DNA of 64,000 nt from Rhynchopus sp. YZ270_cl-10 (GCA_964035575.1 OZ037872.1:124001-188000), one strand, 5' to 3'. Shown: positions 1 to 15,000, counted from the stretch's first letter. The notes: generated by a model from the letters alone, not told the origin. Program-made: numbers and translations.

Positions 1-3000
1 GTTGCCAGCTTCCGAGACGGGCGTGATGTTGGATGGGTCCAGGAGCGTCGAGTCTGCCTGCATGTCTGGGGTGGGGACAACCTCAACGGAGATGCCTGCG
101 TGGGTGCGTCCTACACGATAGAGACGTACGTGGCCTCGTTTTGTGTCGAGACAACGTGGCCGCTTCTGGTACTGGTACAGCAGGTTGTTTCCGTTGCAGC
201 CAGGTACCGAGAGACAGCCTGAGTCCAGATCAGGTGTGGAACCGCCATTGCCGTTGCCGCCCTTAGGTTCACCACCATTGGGTTCGCCGTCAGCCAGCAC
301 CTCTGCGAAGTGCCCGTCCCCCTTCTCGTCGCTCTCCTCCTCAATGAGGTGCCTCAGAGGCACCACCAAATAAGGCCCAACAATGGCCAGTGGGTTCTGC
401 CCCTTCTCAAATGTCTGCTCCGACACAAGATAAGTGGACTCTCCATCCCTTAGTATCATGGGCTTAGGAAGCCCACCCACTGCCCATTCATAGAGCTGCA
501 CGCCAAGGCCGTTGTCGTATATGAAGAAAGCGGTTTCCACGCCGCCGGATTGGCCGTTCTTTTGGAGAACAAAGCCGGGGTGGGCCTGGGCGTGGGAGCA
601 GAGTTTGACGTTTGGTGCGGCGGCTCCGAGCATCTTTCTCTCCGCAACACCGTCATACATGTAGACATCGAGGCGGGTGGGCGTGGTGTACAGGAAGCTG
701 CTTTTCTTAGTCTTGAGGTCGCCACCCGGCTCCACCTTGGCAGATGTATCCACCCCCTGCGCAAGGTAGAACACAAAGGCGTCGCCATTGCCCTGCACAA
801 CCGTCGGGTAAGACACAAAGTGGTTGTCAATCGATATGCTCTGTATCTTCTCCGGTGCGCCAGTCGTTGAATTGATCAGCGCCTTGAAGAGCGTGGGACC
901 TTGCGTCCACTTGTCGCCCCCAGGGTGCTGCGAGGCCACAAAGAGAAGAACATCCGTTTCGTAGCCGTGCGGTGCAGTGCCGCGCTTAAGGGGGAACACA
1001 GACAGCTCCTTGGCCTGGGTGTAGATGTTCATGGAGGGGATGCTCGAGGAGGAGGGGTACCCAGAGTCGCCAAGACGGCTGCCGGCACGTGTTGCAAAGA
1101 AACGTGTCGCGTTCTTGCCACTCCCAAGCGACGCATCCATGGCACGCCCCTTTGTGTAGAAAAGCTCGCGTGGACCTTGGAAGATGCTCCCCGATGTCAT
1201 GGTCGCAGGGGTGCCGCACACAGCGCGCACCTGGCTGGGAACGGACTCCCAGTCGGCAATGGCAAGGAAGTAGACGTACGCACCCACCTGCACAAAGTCG
1301 ACTGCGTCCTGGAAGAACATCTCCTGCGGACAGGTCACACACCCGAGGCACCCCTTCCGTGCGAAGGACTCCTCTTCGTCGTCCCTGACATACCGCAGCA
1401 GCGTCTCTGCACCCTCTGCAATGCCATCCTTCAGCGCGTCGATGGAAGTCACAGAACGCAAGCTGTAGAACGGCTGCCCCTGCTGGTGTGCACTCAAATC
1501 CTCGCGCTCTGTCGTGAGGTACAGACGGCTCGGCTCAGACGAACCCTTATGCGCTACCTCCAAGCTGATGTCTGCGAATACGGGCTGGCACTCCCGAGAG
1601 TCGTAGCCGATGACAAAGGAGAGGTCCATGACGTCGTCCTGCACGCCGTTGAGAACGCCCTTCAGCCACTCAGTGATCACAATCTCTTGTGTCCTGTTTT
1701 TGGTGTCTGCTCCCTGATAGAAAAGCCCGACGGAGCCGAGGAAGAGAAGCTGTGTCCCATTCGTGAGTGTGTACTGCAGCTCCTCTGTGCTTGAGGGCGG
1801 AAGGTCGCGCACATCCTTGTCAGTCCACGTGTACCGCAGCTGCGTCACAGGCGGCACGCACGCACCATCAACACAAAAGTTCCGATTCGCAGCGTCATTT
1901 GTCTCCTGCGTCACAACACACTTGCAAACCCCCTCATTGAAGAACATAGGAGGCGCCACACCATCCACCTGCCATGAGCTCTCGCACACATTCCCTGCCG
2001 GGGCCTCCGTATCTCCGCCTCCTCCAGGTGGTGGAGGATCACCGCCCCCAGACGGTGGTGGATCACCGCCAGCTGGTGGAGGATCACCTCCAGACGGTGG
2101 AGGGTCACCACCAGCTGGTGGAGGATCACCGCCCCCAGACGGTGGTGGATCGCCACCCCCCGAAGAGGGCGTTCCAGGCGTCGGTGTGTCGATCGTGCCT
2201 GGCGGGAGTGTGATGGTTCCCGATGGGATAGGAGGGAAGCCCTGGAGCGTGTCGGCATTGCGCTCCGTGGTGTCCACATTACCTGGGGGTGGCCCGCCGC
2301 ACAACGCTGTCGTGTTTGTCTCGACACAGCGTCCGAGGAGGCAGGTGTAGTCGTCCTTGCAGGTGCAGATCTGCGTGAATGCGTCGTTGTAGGCGTTCGC
2401 TACGCAGTCGCTGCCGCTGCCGGCAACACCGCAGCGCACGCCACCGTCGTGCCAGGGATTGCCGTCGGTGTCGGTGACAGTGGACAGCGGTGCAACCTCA
2501 GGATGCGTCGCGTAGATGTACACAGGCACGTCCTTCCCGCACGGCCCGTTCGGCGGCATCAGCTTCAGGAGAAGTGCCGCATACGTGACACCCTCGCTCC
2601 TCGGCGTCTTCAGGCCACTCCACCGCACAAAGGTGCGGCTTGCAGGGGTGCCCGCCTCACAGGGCTCAAGCTTGTCCTGGCCTACCAGGTGCACGCAGTC
2701 CGAAGGTGCGTGCACATCGGCACCAGCCTCACCAGAGCAGGTGGCATTGCTGCACACAGTCCCCGCAGAGCTCCACGACCCGTCCACTCTGTTGTGCGCA
2801 CAGCTGCACTTTGCCGATTTTGCCTCCGGGGTGAACGTCCCGCGAGTGGAACACACAGCCTCGCTGCACGCAAGCCCTGCCCACCCAAGCTCGCATTGGC
2901 AGTACGTTTGCCCCGACGTTATGTTGAAGCTGCACACCCCGTTCCCACTGCAGGCGACAGCGATCTCGCCTGGCGCAGGGTTGCCCTTTGTTCCAATGCT

Positions 3001-6000
3001 CTCCTGCCCGGGGCAGCTGAGGAAAGAGAGCCAGATGTCTGTGTCCTGGCCGTGTCTGTTTGTCACCGTCACGTTCACTGGAGTCTCGCCCTGCACTGCG
3101 AAGACGTATGCGTCAGAGAGCCCTGCCTCGGTGTCGCCTGCCACAGCCTGCGTGGTGGAGGGTCCGTCGAAGGTCTTGCAGAGGATACCGCCGTAGCCGA
3201 GCTTGCAGCGTGCGCATTCGTAGCGCTGGTCCCAGTAGCCGCCTTCTGCAGTCTCGATGCAGTTGCAGCGTGTGCGTGTCTCCGATGCAGGCAGGGTGGG
3301 CGGCAGGTCAGCAGCGAGCGGCTGCGGTACATGGTCACCTGTGCAGTCATACACCCCCGCACAGCAGAGCCCACGCCCATAGCAACACGGCTGCACCACC
3401 TCAATGTCATACTGCACAAACCCGCCACCCTCCGACACCAGTGTAGTGACCTGCGCCCACTTCAGGGTCCGCCCCGCCGGCACCGTGCACAATGAAACAG
3501 TCCAGTCGAAGTTGCGCTCTTTGTCGGTGCATTCCAAGGTGCACTCCTCTGCGTCCCCGAGGCTTGCTCTGTCGCAGTGGTTCTCCGTCACTATGATGGG
3601 TGGCGACTGTCCGTACGTACCGCTCTTTTCGTGCACAAACCTGATCCTATACACACCCTCACGCGATACCGCCACGTCGTTAAACCTCACTGAATATGCA
3701 AGCTCGCCCACTGCAATACCTCTAGCGTGCAGCCCCACTAGGTACCCCGTTGCGGACGGGACGCACTTCGACTCATTCGACAGCGCAGAGATGAAGTCTG
3801 CGGATGGCACATTCAGGACATCGTTTAGGGCGGTCACTGCTGCAAGGTCGCTGGGCGAGACTGGGTCACCACATTGCAGGAGCACAGGGTAGATGCGGTC
3901 GTTCTGCAGGGGAAAGGCAAGACCGTCCTGGCCTATTGTGCTGACGTCTAGGGAGAGCGAGTCGTCACGCCGTGTCTTCCCCGCCTTGCTCCGCATCACC
4001 GTTTCGCCGTTCACCTGGAACAACTCCATAGAGCTTGCTGGCCCCACCTCCACAGACGCAGGCATGTTCATATCCGACAGGATGCTTGCAACTGTACCCA
4101 CATGCTCCGCACCTGCCACATCATCACGACTCACACAACGCATATGCAAGCGGTACTCCTCGAAGATGAGAGTGGGCAGGTTGTAGTGGTCGGGCACCCC
4201 TGCCAGCGCAGTGACCCGGGTGACGAGGTGCAGGGGTGTGGTGAGCTTCATGACTTTGTTGAGGGTGTCGCCGTACTTGAAGGATTTGTCTGAGAAGTCT
4301 TGAAGCAGCGCCTGCGGCATGTGGAGGTCACCTTGGTATGCTGAGAAGGCACCGTTGGAGAGGGTGTTGAGGAAGCCTGCTGCACAGACACACTGCTGCG
4401 AGTCTGCACAGCACTCAGACGAAAAGTGCGGCACCGTCCGCGTCGACACGTTTGATATAAACACCAGCTCCGAACCAACCAACGACACCGCATCCCAAGC
4501 GCTCGCCACCTTGTCACACATCTTGCTTCCCTCAAACCGGCATGAATCCGGACGCGTAGGATTGAATGGAGAAAACTGCGACACACCGTAAAGCAGCTCC
4601 ATCGAAGTGGTCCAAGGAAACCCGAACATATTGCTGATGTCGCTCGACGTCGTTCTGAAGACAAGCGACGAAGCGCCTGTCGCCATGCACACCTTCTCCC
4701 CCTTGATGAAGAGGAGGTAGCGAGACGAAGGCCCACTGAAGGTGTCCTTCCCTTTGGGGTCGACCTCTCCTGGAACGTAGAGCACGTCGTCGAAGTCTGT
4801 GTCCCAGGAGTCGCCAAAGACGCCAGCGCAGACGGAGAAGCCCATGCCTGCGTAGTGTTCCCTGATGCGGTGCTTGTATTTGAACGAGAAGGTCGGGAGT
4901 GTGCATCCGCCACCTTTCTGCACGATGCCGTACACATACACGGTGTTCCCTCTGAAGACGTGAAGTAACAACGTAATCCCCCCTGTTGTATCATCCACGG
5001 CGGGGCCGTAGTATGCTGCGTCCACTACCCCAGGGGTCTCTGCTAGTGGTGTCATATCGCGTGGCACGTTTGCATGGAGGCCACGTGAAAGGCGGACCTG
5101 AAGAGATGTGATCAACTCAGTCTGCAGGCCAGAGACCTTCAGGGACAGTGCGCTGTTCTCTGCGATGGCCCAAAGGGGTGCGGTCCACTGCAGCCGCTTG
5201 GGGGAGAAGAAGTGTTCGAAGCTGCTTTGCAGGGGAACGTATGTTTCGTTGCAGAAGAGGCCGTAGAGGCCGGTGTCGCAGGGGGCCTCGCAGGTGGCGC
5301 CTTTGAGGTTGCCGAGGCAGTCGCACTCTTCCTTGTAGGGGTTGTACGATCCGCAGGGTGTGTCGCCGCATTGCGCGCAGTGGAGGCTGCAGGGCGGTGC
5401 GATGTAGTGGATGACGCTGGGTGGGAGCGTTGTGGTGTCCCATTTGAGGGAGCCGAACTTCGGGAAGGTGCGTGCCTCGCATTGCAGGCAGTCTGCGGGG
5501 GGTTCGCCGGCAGCGGAGAAGCCGAAGTTCGTGTCGCATTCGCAGCTGGTGGAGGGGACGGCCACGTCCTGCTCCTCGGGCTCGTAGTAGAGTTGCCTGT
5601 TGGGGCGCGTCACAACGCATTTACCATGGATGATGTTGTCTGCAGCAGGCACCTCGCATGGGCAGGGCTTCTTCCCGCCGTTCAGGCAAACGGAGATCGT
5701 AAAGCGTGCATTCGCGCTCACTGCTTTAACAACAATGTTCAGCGGCCCGCACGCAGCTATAGTGCACACAGAATGCCCCGCAGCTTCAGAAGCAGGCGAT
5801 CTGCAATGATACTGTACCCGCCCCTTCTCGAATTGCCCCTTGGTGACGTCCATATTTGGTACACCGTCGACCATGACGCCAAGAATGGCGGATCCGACGA
5901 GCATGTGTTTCTTTATGGTGTAGTAGTGTACGGAGGGGGCGATGCGCTCGCCGTTGTTTGAGGCAGAGAATGCGTTGTAGAGGTGGGTCCAGGTTTCTGA

Positions 6001-9000
6001 CTCTTGCAGGTCGATTTCGTTGTCTTCGTAGTCGACGGTGAGGGTGTGCGGTAGGTCGGGGGTGCCGCAGAAGGCGTCGCTGCTGGAGCCTGCACAGGGG
6101 TCGCACTTCTGTGCCCATCCAGAGTCTTTGTAGTCCACGTAGAGTGGGCACGATGAGGTGAGCTGTCCAGGGTCTGTGACCGGTGTTGGGGGCACTATCC
6201 CAGGTTTGAGCGTAGTGGTCACCCTGCAGATGCATGGGTTCGTCTGTGAACAGAACGTTTTCTTGTTTCTGAGCGGTACGCACAGATCAGATACAACCTT
6301 GCATCCAGGTACTGCAGTGCAGTCGTTGGTGCTGTAGCCAGAACAAAGTGTCTTCTTGATGAACCATAGGCCATAAGGAACGGAGTCGAGGACGGTGATG
6401 GAACAGCCGCCGTTCCAGTCTTGGTGTCCAATGTCGGTGCCGGTGTAAGGGGGGAGTGCGCCGTGTGCGGTTTTGATGTTGAAGCCGCCGTATTGTGTCG
6501 TGCTGCCGGCCACTTCTCCGCCAAAGAGCGTGCAGGCAGCCTCTTTGCAGTCCTCCTCGCGGTGGATGTCCTGCACAACAAAGTCGCTTTCGACGCCGGC
6601 AGTTATAAGGTGCGCCGCACCACAGCCATCCCCGCTGTCCTGCAGGTAGTACTCCTGGCTGCTGCGTGCCACCTTCGCCTCGCATTGCTCTTCCGAGGTG
6701 ACGGAGAAGACCGCACCGCGGTCCTTCTTACAGATGCATTTGATGTTGTGCACAGCGGACACAGCGCAGTCGTCCTCTGCATGCGATGTCGGTGTAAACC
6801 ACACCTGCGAAGGCTGGCACTGTGTATGATGTCCCAAAGAGCACCTCGAGGTACACCCACCAGGGATGCGCCCCGACACCACATCCTCATCAGACCCCGA
6901 AGGCAGCGCCGCAAAGTGGTCGACGTCGGACACAGCACAGAGCGCCATCCTGCACTCCTCCTCCGATGCGACCGAGGCGTACCCTGCCTCCTCACAGCTC
7001 CTTGCGTCTGCGAGGAACACATACTCGAAGACGTGCAACTCCTCCTTCTGCTTCCCGTTTTTGGAGACATTCACATTCTCGGTGAAATGGAGTTCACGGA
7101 CAGATCCTAGCCATGTGGCCTGCGGGGCCTCTGTGAGGTTGTACTCTGCTTGCTTGGCGGCGGGGCAGACTCCGATGAAGCCTGCACCTTCTCCACAGTG
7201 CGAGACACAGGGGATGTCGTCGCCGTGAACATCGGTTTTTTTGCACACCCCTTCCACGAGGCGACAGTCGGTCGCGGTGCAGCCGCTGCAGAGGTCAGAC
7301 TTTGAGCACTTCCCGCCATAGTAGATGTAGCATGAGAACCCAGCCTCGTCGTCCCCTGCTGCAGGCGTCGCCACCGAGACTCCCAAGCGTCCCAAGGAAA
7401 ACGTTACCTCCGCATCCACCACATACTCTGCATCAGGCACCTTGCTAAACGGAAGCAGAAGATGGCACTCTGGGCCCCCCACAGCCCGCCCCTTATACTG
7501 TATACCCCGCACGCCACAGACGCTGCCTCCTGCCTCGACCGCAATCTCTTTGCAAAGGCCTTCGTAGTAAAGGTCCCCTTTGTACGCAGTGGTGGAGTGG
7601 TTCATGCAGTAGACGTACTCGGTGAAGTGGTTCTGCAATGTGTCAATGCAGCGGCCTTCGCCTACATACTCTCCGACGATCTCAAGGGATTTGCCTTGGA
7701 TAGGGCGAGGTGGTGGTGGTGGTGTCGGTGGTATGCCGGGTGCTGGGGTCAGAACAACACAGAGGCCGTCTTCAGGGTCGCAGCCGCCAAGGAGGTTCTC
7801 CCCAAACCCGCAGGTGCATCGGCCGTTGTGGTTGTAAGGGCCCACCTTGCCGGTTGTGGAGGATGCAATGCAGGTGAGGTCTGCCTTAGTGGGGTACCCG
7901 CAAAACCCTAGTTTATCTGACTCGTGAGGGTCGATGGCAAGGTCCTGGCACATCCCGCCCTCGTCAGAGGAGACGGGGCGGTAGGGGACGGTGATGATGG
8001 GTGGTGTAGTGAGGTCGAGGGCACAGACCTTCTTCTTGTAGATGGTGGCGGTGTGGTCGTAGCGTGGTGTGCAGGAGGCGTGGACGGTCTCGCAGCGGGC
8101 GTGCGTCTGAGAGTAGCTGAAGAAGGTGCAGGCGGTGTCCGCTGTGCAGTGCTCTTCGCACTCCGCGAGGGTGGTGATGGAGAGGAGTTCGTGTGCGTCG
8201 GTGCAGCGTGAGTGCTGCAGAATCTCTTCAGAGCAGCTGGATCGTACGCGGCGGTGTACACAGCTGTATGTCGTCCCGGTGGCAACAAAACCGCTGCACG
8301 CAGGTGAACACAATGCTTCGTCGGTTCTCGCTACCGACGCAAGACTGTCAAGGCAGTAGCACTCCAGCGCACCGCCAGCCGCAACCTGCAGGGAGTAGAA
8401 CAGATGGTCGTGGCACCTCGCAAAGCACAGCGCATGGCTCAGCTCCTCGCTCTCATGCGCGACGTATGGCCCCTCCATCACGACCTCCGCCTGCAGCACA
8501 GCGTGCTCATAGCAGCCGCTGTACAACGACACCTCGGCCTCCTCCTCAGCACGACTGCACAGAGAGAGACAGTGCCCCTCTGCTGCTGGGCAGGTCAGCG
8601 CTGCCTCCACAAGCCCGCCCTGTGTGTTGTAGTGCAGCGTGCGTGCAGTAGGGTTGAACCAGCAGCCCCGTGGGTAGATGTCGCTTTCGAGCGAGGACGC
8701 AACGGAGTAGTCTCCGGACAGTACTTGCAGTGCAGCAGCTGCGCACGCAGGAAAGCTGTCAATGACGTCCTCCTCAGAAGCGCACGCCTTCGACCCATCA
8801 AAGGAATACGGCAGTGCCTCTGCCACGTAGCACTCCTCCTCTGCCGGCGCAGTGCACGCCGCCTCGCGGAAGCCCTCTGCAAACCCAGTCAGCAGCAGAC
8901 ACTCAAAACACCCGGCCACATCCTTCACAACAAACGCATGGCACAAATCCTGCGATTTGCACTGCTGCTCGCACTGCTGCACTGTCAGAATGGAGTCAGC

Positions 9001-12000
9001 ATTGCAGGTATCCTTCGCCCCTTTGAGGTGACTGTACAGACTGGCTCCGTCAACATAGCAGCAGGCTTTGCTTTTGCGGTAGGAAACCTGGGTGTTCTTT
9101 GTGTAGCACACAGTGTCCCCGCATCGTGTGTCCAGGGTGGACCCGCTCTTGTAGTGCCAGCAGCCGACCCCTGCACTGACGCCACCGACGATGTCGTCGA
9201 AGGAGGCGACCTGCATGGAGAGACACTTCTCGTCTGCTAGGCATGCGGCAGCGCAGGCAGCCTCGTCGGGGAGTGTCTGAGGGACGGCGGGGTCCACCTT
9301 GTCCACCTTGCAGCACCCATAGCCGAGCGGCGTCATCACCACAGGTTCATCCACAGCGGTGTCACGTGTATGGCACTGCGAAGAGTACGTAACAGGGAGA
9401 GCACCTGTCGGTGCACGCCCACCCCCGCTCCCAACCTTGAACGCCCAGTGCCGTGGCAGCTCAGCATCCCCAGCCGGGATAAAGATCTTGCAGTATGGGA
9501 CCGCCTCGCGTTCGCTCAGTTGATACCCCGTGCAGAGCGGGGTCGCCTCGCATTCACCCCTGCAGCGCGAGTCTGGGATGCGCATTGCTTGGTAGAGAAG
9601 AGGGATCTCAAAGCCGTTGACGGTCTGGCGGCGCTTTGCGTCGAAACACTCACCCTTGTTGGGGAGCGCCGTGAAGGACTCTGCGGCCTCTGGGGACAGC
9701 GCCTTTGAGCACGGAGGGAGCGCGCAGGGGAGGGACCCGCCCTTGCAGGTGTCGCCGTCGTAGGGCACGTTGCAGCACTCCCCCTGTGAGGGGGAGGGAT
9801 AGCCGTGCGAGGCGGGGCACGGCTGGCCCTCGCTGCTGGCAGGCAGGTCCATGCCGCCGATCTGTGCGTAGAAGAGCAGATTCGTTGCAGTGACAGTCCC
9901 ACAGTGCTGCAGGCCCGTCACGCTGCTGCAGTAGTGCACCCCTGTGCTTGTTGTGCCGTCGCGCGTGAACTGGTCGCGGTAGCTGTTCCCGTCTGCATCC
10001 GTCCACTCAATCTGCACGTCCGCACCATCCACAACAACGCTGCCCTGCTTTGGCTTCGCAAACGTCTCGAAGTACGCAAGAGAACCGCCCGCGTCGATGA
10101 CTAGCTTCAGCACCGTCCCCTTCCCCACAGTGGAAGGCACCTCCGCCTCGTAGTGCAACGACCATACGCCAGACGCATCAGACACAATCGGCACAGCGCC
10201 TGTCACAGTGCCCACAATGCTCGCAGGCATCCCAAGTGGCGACAATGCCGCCAGCTGCAGCTCACTGTTCAGCACCTCAGAGATGCTAGAGGTCGGCAGC
10301 CCCCCATTGGAGTGCACACTACTCATCGCTGCCGTAGCTGTCACAGACGCACAGCTCGCTGTCAGCGACTCCACTGTCCCACCCATGAGGAACTCAAAGA
10401 ATGTCGACAGTGGCTGGTCCAGAGTCGTGTCATAAACACTGCACTCCGCAAACCACGTCACCGCCACGCTCACCGCCAGCAGCGCCCCCTTCGCAGCCAC
10501 ACCAAACGTGCGCGATGGAAAACACAGATACGTCGTGTCGCCCGTGGCGTCGTTCGTACGGTGCTCAAAGGCAAGCCCACTGAGCTCAGGGATATTCAGA
10601 AGAATGGCCAACTGCTCAATGTCAGATGCGGACGAACACTTGCACCGCCCAGATTTGCACTTCCCCCCCAAGTCACCCATAGCTTTGCACGTCGTGTCGC
10701 TTTCACAGTATGTTACAACACGGCTGATCTCCGCCGGTGGCGCACTGGTTGGAACCGCCGTTGGCACAGCAGTTGGCACGGCAGTTGGCACAACAGTTGG
10801 CACGGCAGTTGGCACAGCAGTTGGCACGGCAGTTGGCACGGCAGTTGGCACGGCAGTTGGCACAGCAGTTGGCACAGCAGTTGGCACGGCAGTTGGCACA
10901 GCAGTTGGCACGGCAGTTGGCACGGCAGTTGGCACAGCAGTTGGCACGGCAGTTGGCACAGCAGTTGGAATGGCTGTGGGTGTCAGCGTTGGCGCTACAG
11001 TCGGTTCTGCTGTGGGATTAGCTGTTGGTACAGCAGTTGGTTCCGCTGTCGGTGTTGTCGTCGGAATAGCTGTTGGAACAGCGGTCGCTCCTGGTGGAGC
11101 TACAGTTGGTTCCGCTGTTGGTACTGCTGTGGGAATGGCTGTGGGTGCTAGCGTTGGCGCTACAGTCGGTTCTGCTGTGGGGTTGGCTGTTGGCACCAGC
11201 GTCGGTGCAGCAGTTGGCACAGCAGTCGGTTCCGCTGTCGGTGGTGTCGTCGGAATAGCTGTTGGCACTAGCGTGGGCGATGCTGTTGGTTCTGCTGTTG
11301 GCACCGCCGTGGGGTTGGCTGTTGGTACGAGCGTCGGTACAGCTGTTGGAGTAGCTGTGGGCGCTGCTGTTGGTTCCGCTGTTGGAACTGCCGTTGGAAT
11401 AGCTGTCGGAATCGCCGTTGGAATTGCCGTTGGTTCTGCTGTCGGAATAGCTGTTGGAATTGCCGTTGGAATTGCCGTTGGGACTGCTGTTGGAATGGCT
11501 GTTGGTTCCGCTGTCGGAATTGCCGTTGGAATAGCTGTTGGAACTGCTGTTGGAATGGCTGTCGGCCCCGCTGTTGGTTCCGCTGTTGGTTCTGCTGTCG
11601 GAATTGCCGTTGGAATAGCTGTTGGAACAGCGGTCGCTCCTGGTGGAGCCACAGTTGGCGCTGCTGTTGGTACTGCTGTGGGGTTGGCTGTTGGTACGAG
11701 CGTCGGTACAGCTGTTGGAGTAGCTGTGGGCGCTGCTGTTGGTTCCGCTGTTGGAACTGCCGTTGGAATAGCTGTCGGAATCGCCGTTGGAATTGCCGTT
11801 GGTTCTGCTGTCGGAATAGCTGTTGGAATTGCCGTTGGAATTGCCGTTGGGACTGCTGTTGGAATGGCTGTTGGTTCCGCTGTTGGCTCCGCTGTCGGAA
11901 TTGCCGTTGGAATAGCTGTTGGAATAGCTGTTGGGACTGCTGTTGGAATGGCTGTTGGTTCCGCTATTGGCTCCGCTGTTGGAATTGCCGTTGGAATAGC

Positions 12001-15000
12001 TGTTGGTTCCGCTGTTGGTTCTGCTGTCGGAATAGCTGTTGGAATAGCTGTTGGAACTGCTGTTGGAATGGCTGTTGGTTCCGCTGTTGGCTCCGCTGTT
12101 GGAATAGCTGTTGGAATAGCTGTTGGAATGGCTGTTGGTATAGCAGTTGGTTCCGCTGTAGGCGGGGCCTCTGTCTCTCGGTGAGGTATGTCCAAGCGCT
12201 CCATACCAAAGATGTTTATATAATCGAAAGTAATAGGACTAGCCTCAGTGAGATCTGATGCTGTCTTCGTGTTGAGTACTGCTGCCGAAGCGTGCCGCAC
12301 AATCATGTACACCCTCTTGAGAGGGTTGACGTACACGCCCAGGGCGGTGTCGAACTGAGGGATGCATGCGGTGCCTCCTTGGTAGAGGTTCGCGTTGGGA
12401 CCGAAGGCAGCAGTCAAGGCGTCAAGGTCAGGCTTCGAAGAGAAGTCTTGTGTGTCGCATTCTTGTTCGGCCTTTAGGAGAAGAAGCACGTCGATGTCTG
12501 CGTCTGTTGCTGGCGTGCCTGGTGCACAGATGCCCACGCTGCCGACAGCAGTGAACCCCGACGTCAGGCACGTGCACGATTGGCCGTCGCACGTCGCAGC
12601 AAGGTCTCCAAGGGTACGGCAATCTTGGTCGACCATGCACCATAGGCTTGACGGTGGCGATGGGATGAAGGGCTTTGCGACACCTTCGTCATACCACTTG
12701 AGCAATATGAACTTGACGGCGTCTGCTGTGCCAAACATGGTTGCCAGGTGCACAGCGTCTGTGAAGCTGGCCGCTACGCTGGCCGCGTTGGTGAGAGTGA
12801 AGTGGCCAAACGACCCTGGGTACGGTCCGAGTTCCTCCACAAAGAAATTGTTGACTTTTACGACAATGACAGGGCTGCCCACGGAGCAGAAGGACTCCGC
12901 CTCCACAGTCCCTAGAGCGAAGAAATCTTGAGTGGTCGCAACAAGCGTTTCTGCGTAGCTGAGCACAGCGGCCTTCGTCAGGCTAGTGTCATCTATATTG
13001 GCACAGCTGCCCGAGAACCTCACAAGGAACTCAAACTTCGCAACCACAGGCAACTGCTCCAACGGCGAGGACGGCCCCTTCACGCACACTCCCGACATCA
13101 TGACCCCTGCCGCACTGCAGACGCAGGCACGCGCAAGACACACTGCACCTGAGTCGCCGTACTGCTGACACACTTCGTCCGTCAGACACATCGAGGGTGC
13201 CGTTGTCCCAAACCTATCATAGTCGCGTTCGTAGTGTGTTTCCCAGACCACGGTAGTTACCCCGCCAAGGAAGGACATCGAGGAGGGTAGATTGCTTGCG
13301 AAGCTAGTCTTGATACTTGCAGGCGTCATTGAGTCCGGGACGATGTTGTTCATGTAGTACGCGTCCATGTACGTCACCTTCCCGTTGACGGGGTGGCAGT
13401 GGTAGCGTCCGAAGGAGATGTCGCTGGACTCGCTGTGTCCGGGCACCACGAGGTCGCGCACGAATGCCTCGTGGTCGGCGTCGTTGGGTGCCAAACCAGG
13501 CACGGGAATCGGAGGACAGACCCCAGCGGTCTTCACACGCAGCCGGATTGAAAGCAGTGTGTTCCCTGGCTCCTCCATATTCTCTGGGTAGCACGGCCCA
13601 GAACCACCCGCACTCTTGAACCCAGAAGAGCACTGACACGCAAAGGAGGTGCCAAACACGCACCTCGCCGCGTTGTCACCCCGCGACTGGCAGGCTCCGT
13701 CCTCTTGACAAGGAAGCGCTGTGTCTGCTGCAGGGAACGCTTCGTCTTGAGGTCTGAACCGCACGTAGTCTGGCTTTTGGAAGCCCAGGTTGCCTGCGGA
13801 GAGTCGCACCTCGGACAACAGATTGGCAAGCACTTCTGTCCTCTGCGCAAAGGCGAAGGAGAGGTGGTAGCGGAACAGACGGGAGTGCACGCATTCGTAG
13901 GCAAAGTTCTTCACAATACCGTGCAGCACGGCTTCGAAGAGGAAGCGCGTTTCTAGGAAGAGCGTCGGGAGATCAGCCCCTGTGCACGCTAGGTGGTAGT
14001 CGACGGTCACAGCGAGACGCTGCATGGGAGGCACGGCTTTGACTCCTAGTGGGTCGGAGCCGGCGCAGAGGGTGGTTGTTGTGCTGAAGCCTGTCACGCC
14101 TTCGGTGCAGACGCATGCACCTGACACACATGACGCACTCAGGTCGCCGTTGACTTTGCATTCGTAGTTTGTGTTGCAGAGATCGGTGACGAGGCTGCCA
14201 CTGCCGTAGATGGTGGCCTCGTATGCGACACTCTCCGTAGCGGCAAGGTCGTCTAAAGGGATCTTTGCAAATTCGGAGATAACGTAGTTGAGAGCTGAGT
14301 CGGCGTCGAGCCCGTCGATGTCGGGTGCGTTCACAGCAATGCTATGCTTCCCTAGGGCGCAGAAGTACCGATACGACCGTTTCGGCCAGTTTCCCAAAAC
14401 TGAAACGGAGTCGATGTTCGGGACCATGTTGTTGTTACACCCTTCCCCGCTGATGTCCGCGAAGAAGACCCCCGAGGCACGGAACAGCTCAGTAGGAAAC
14501 CCGATCGCAAGGCAGAACCCCATGCCTTTCTTCTCAAACCCAGCGGAGCATATGCACGCACCGGTGACGCACTTTGCAAGCTCGTCGCCGTAGAGCATGC
14601 AGTGCGCGTTGGAGGTGCACAGCTTTGCTTGTTGGTTGGCAAGGTTGCGCAGGGTGGGGACAATCTGGACCCCTAGCTCGATGTTTGCAAACACCCTAGC
14701 GGGGAACGTAGACAGCACTGCATTGAAGGCAGAAAGGTCCTGGAAGCTGGCGCCATCCGTCGAGTTGAGAGCTGAATACCTTACATCTGACAGATGCGCG
14801 ACAATGGTGAGCATCCCCCCATTGCTCACACTCCGCTCATTCAAGGAGTACACCGAATGCACGATGGGTAAGTCTGTGTCGGTAAAGTGCGCAGCAAAGG
14901 CGGCTTTCAAGCCTGCAACATTTAAAGCAAATCCTGACATCGGAGGTGCTGCGCTGTTGAAGATGTCCCCATAGTCACTGAATGTACTCAGCGCAAACAC

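Noticed and set aside
901-3495. Long plus-strand frames of 297 and 348 codons (901-1794, 2449-3495)
   Set aside because: They are antisense to the giant minus-strand frame in the same codon register and have no protein-like features.
10508-12184. 558-codon plus-strand frame rich in AVGT/AVGI repeats
   Set aside because: It is the reverse reading of the PTA tetrapeptide array. The flanking sense frame is coding on the minus strand.
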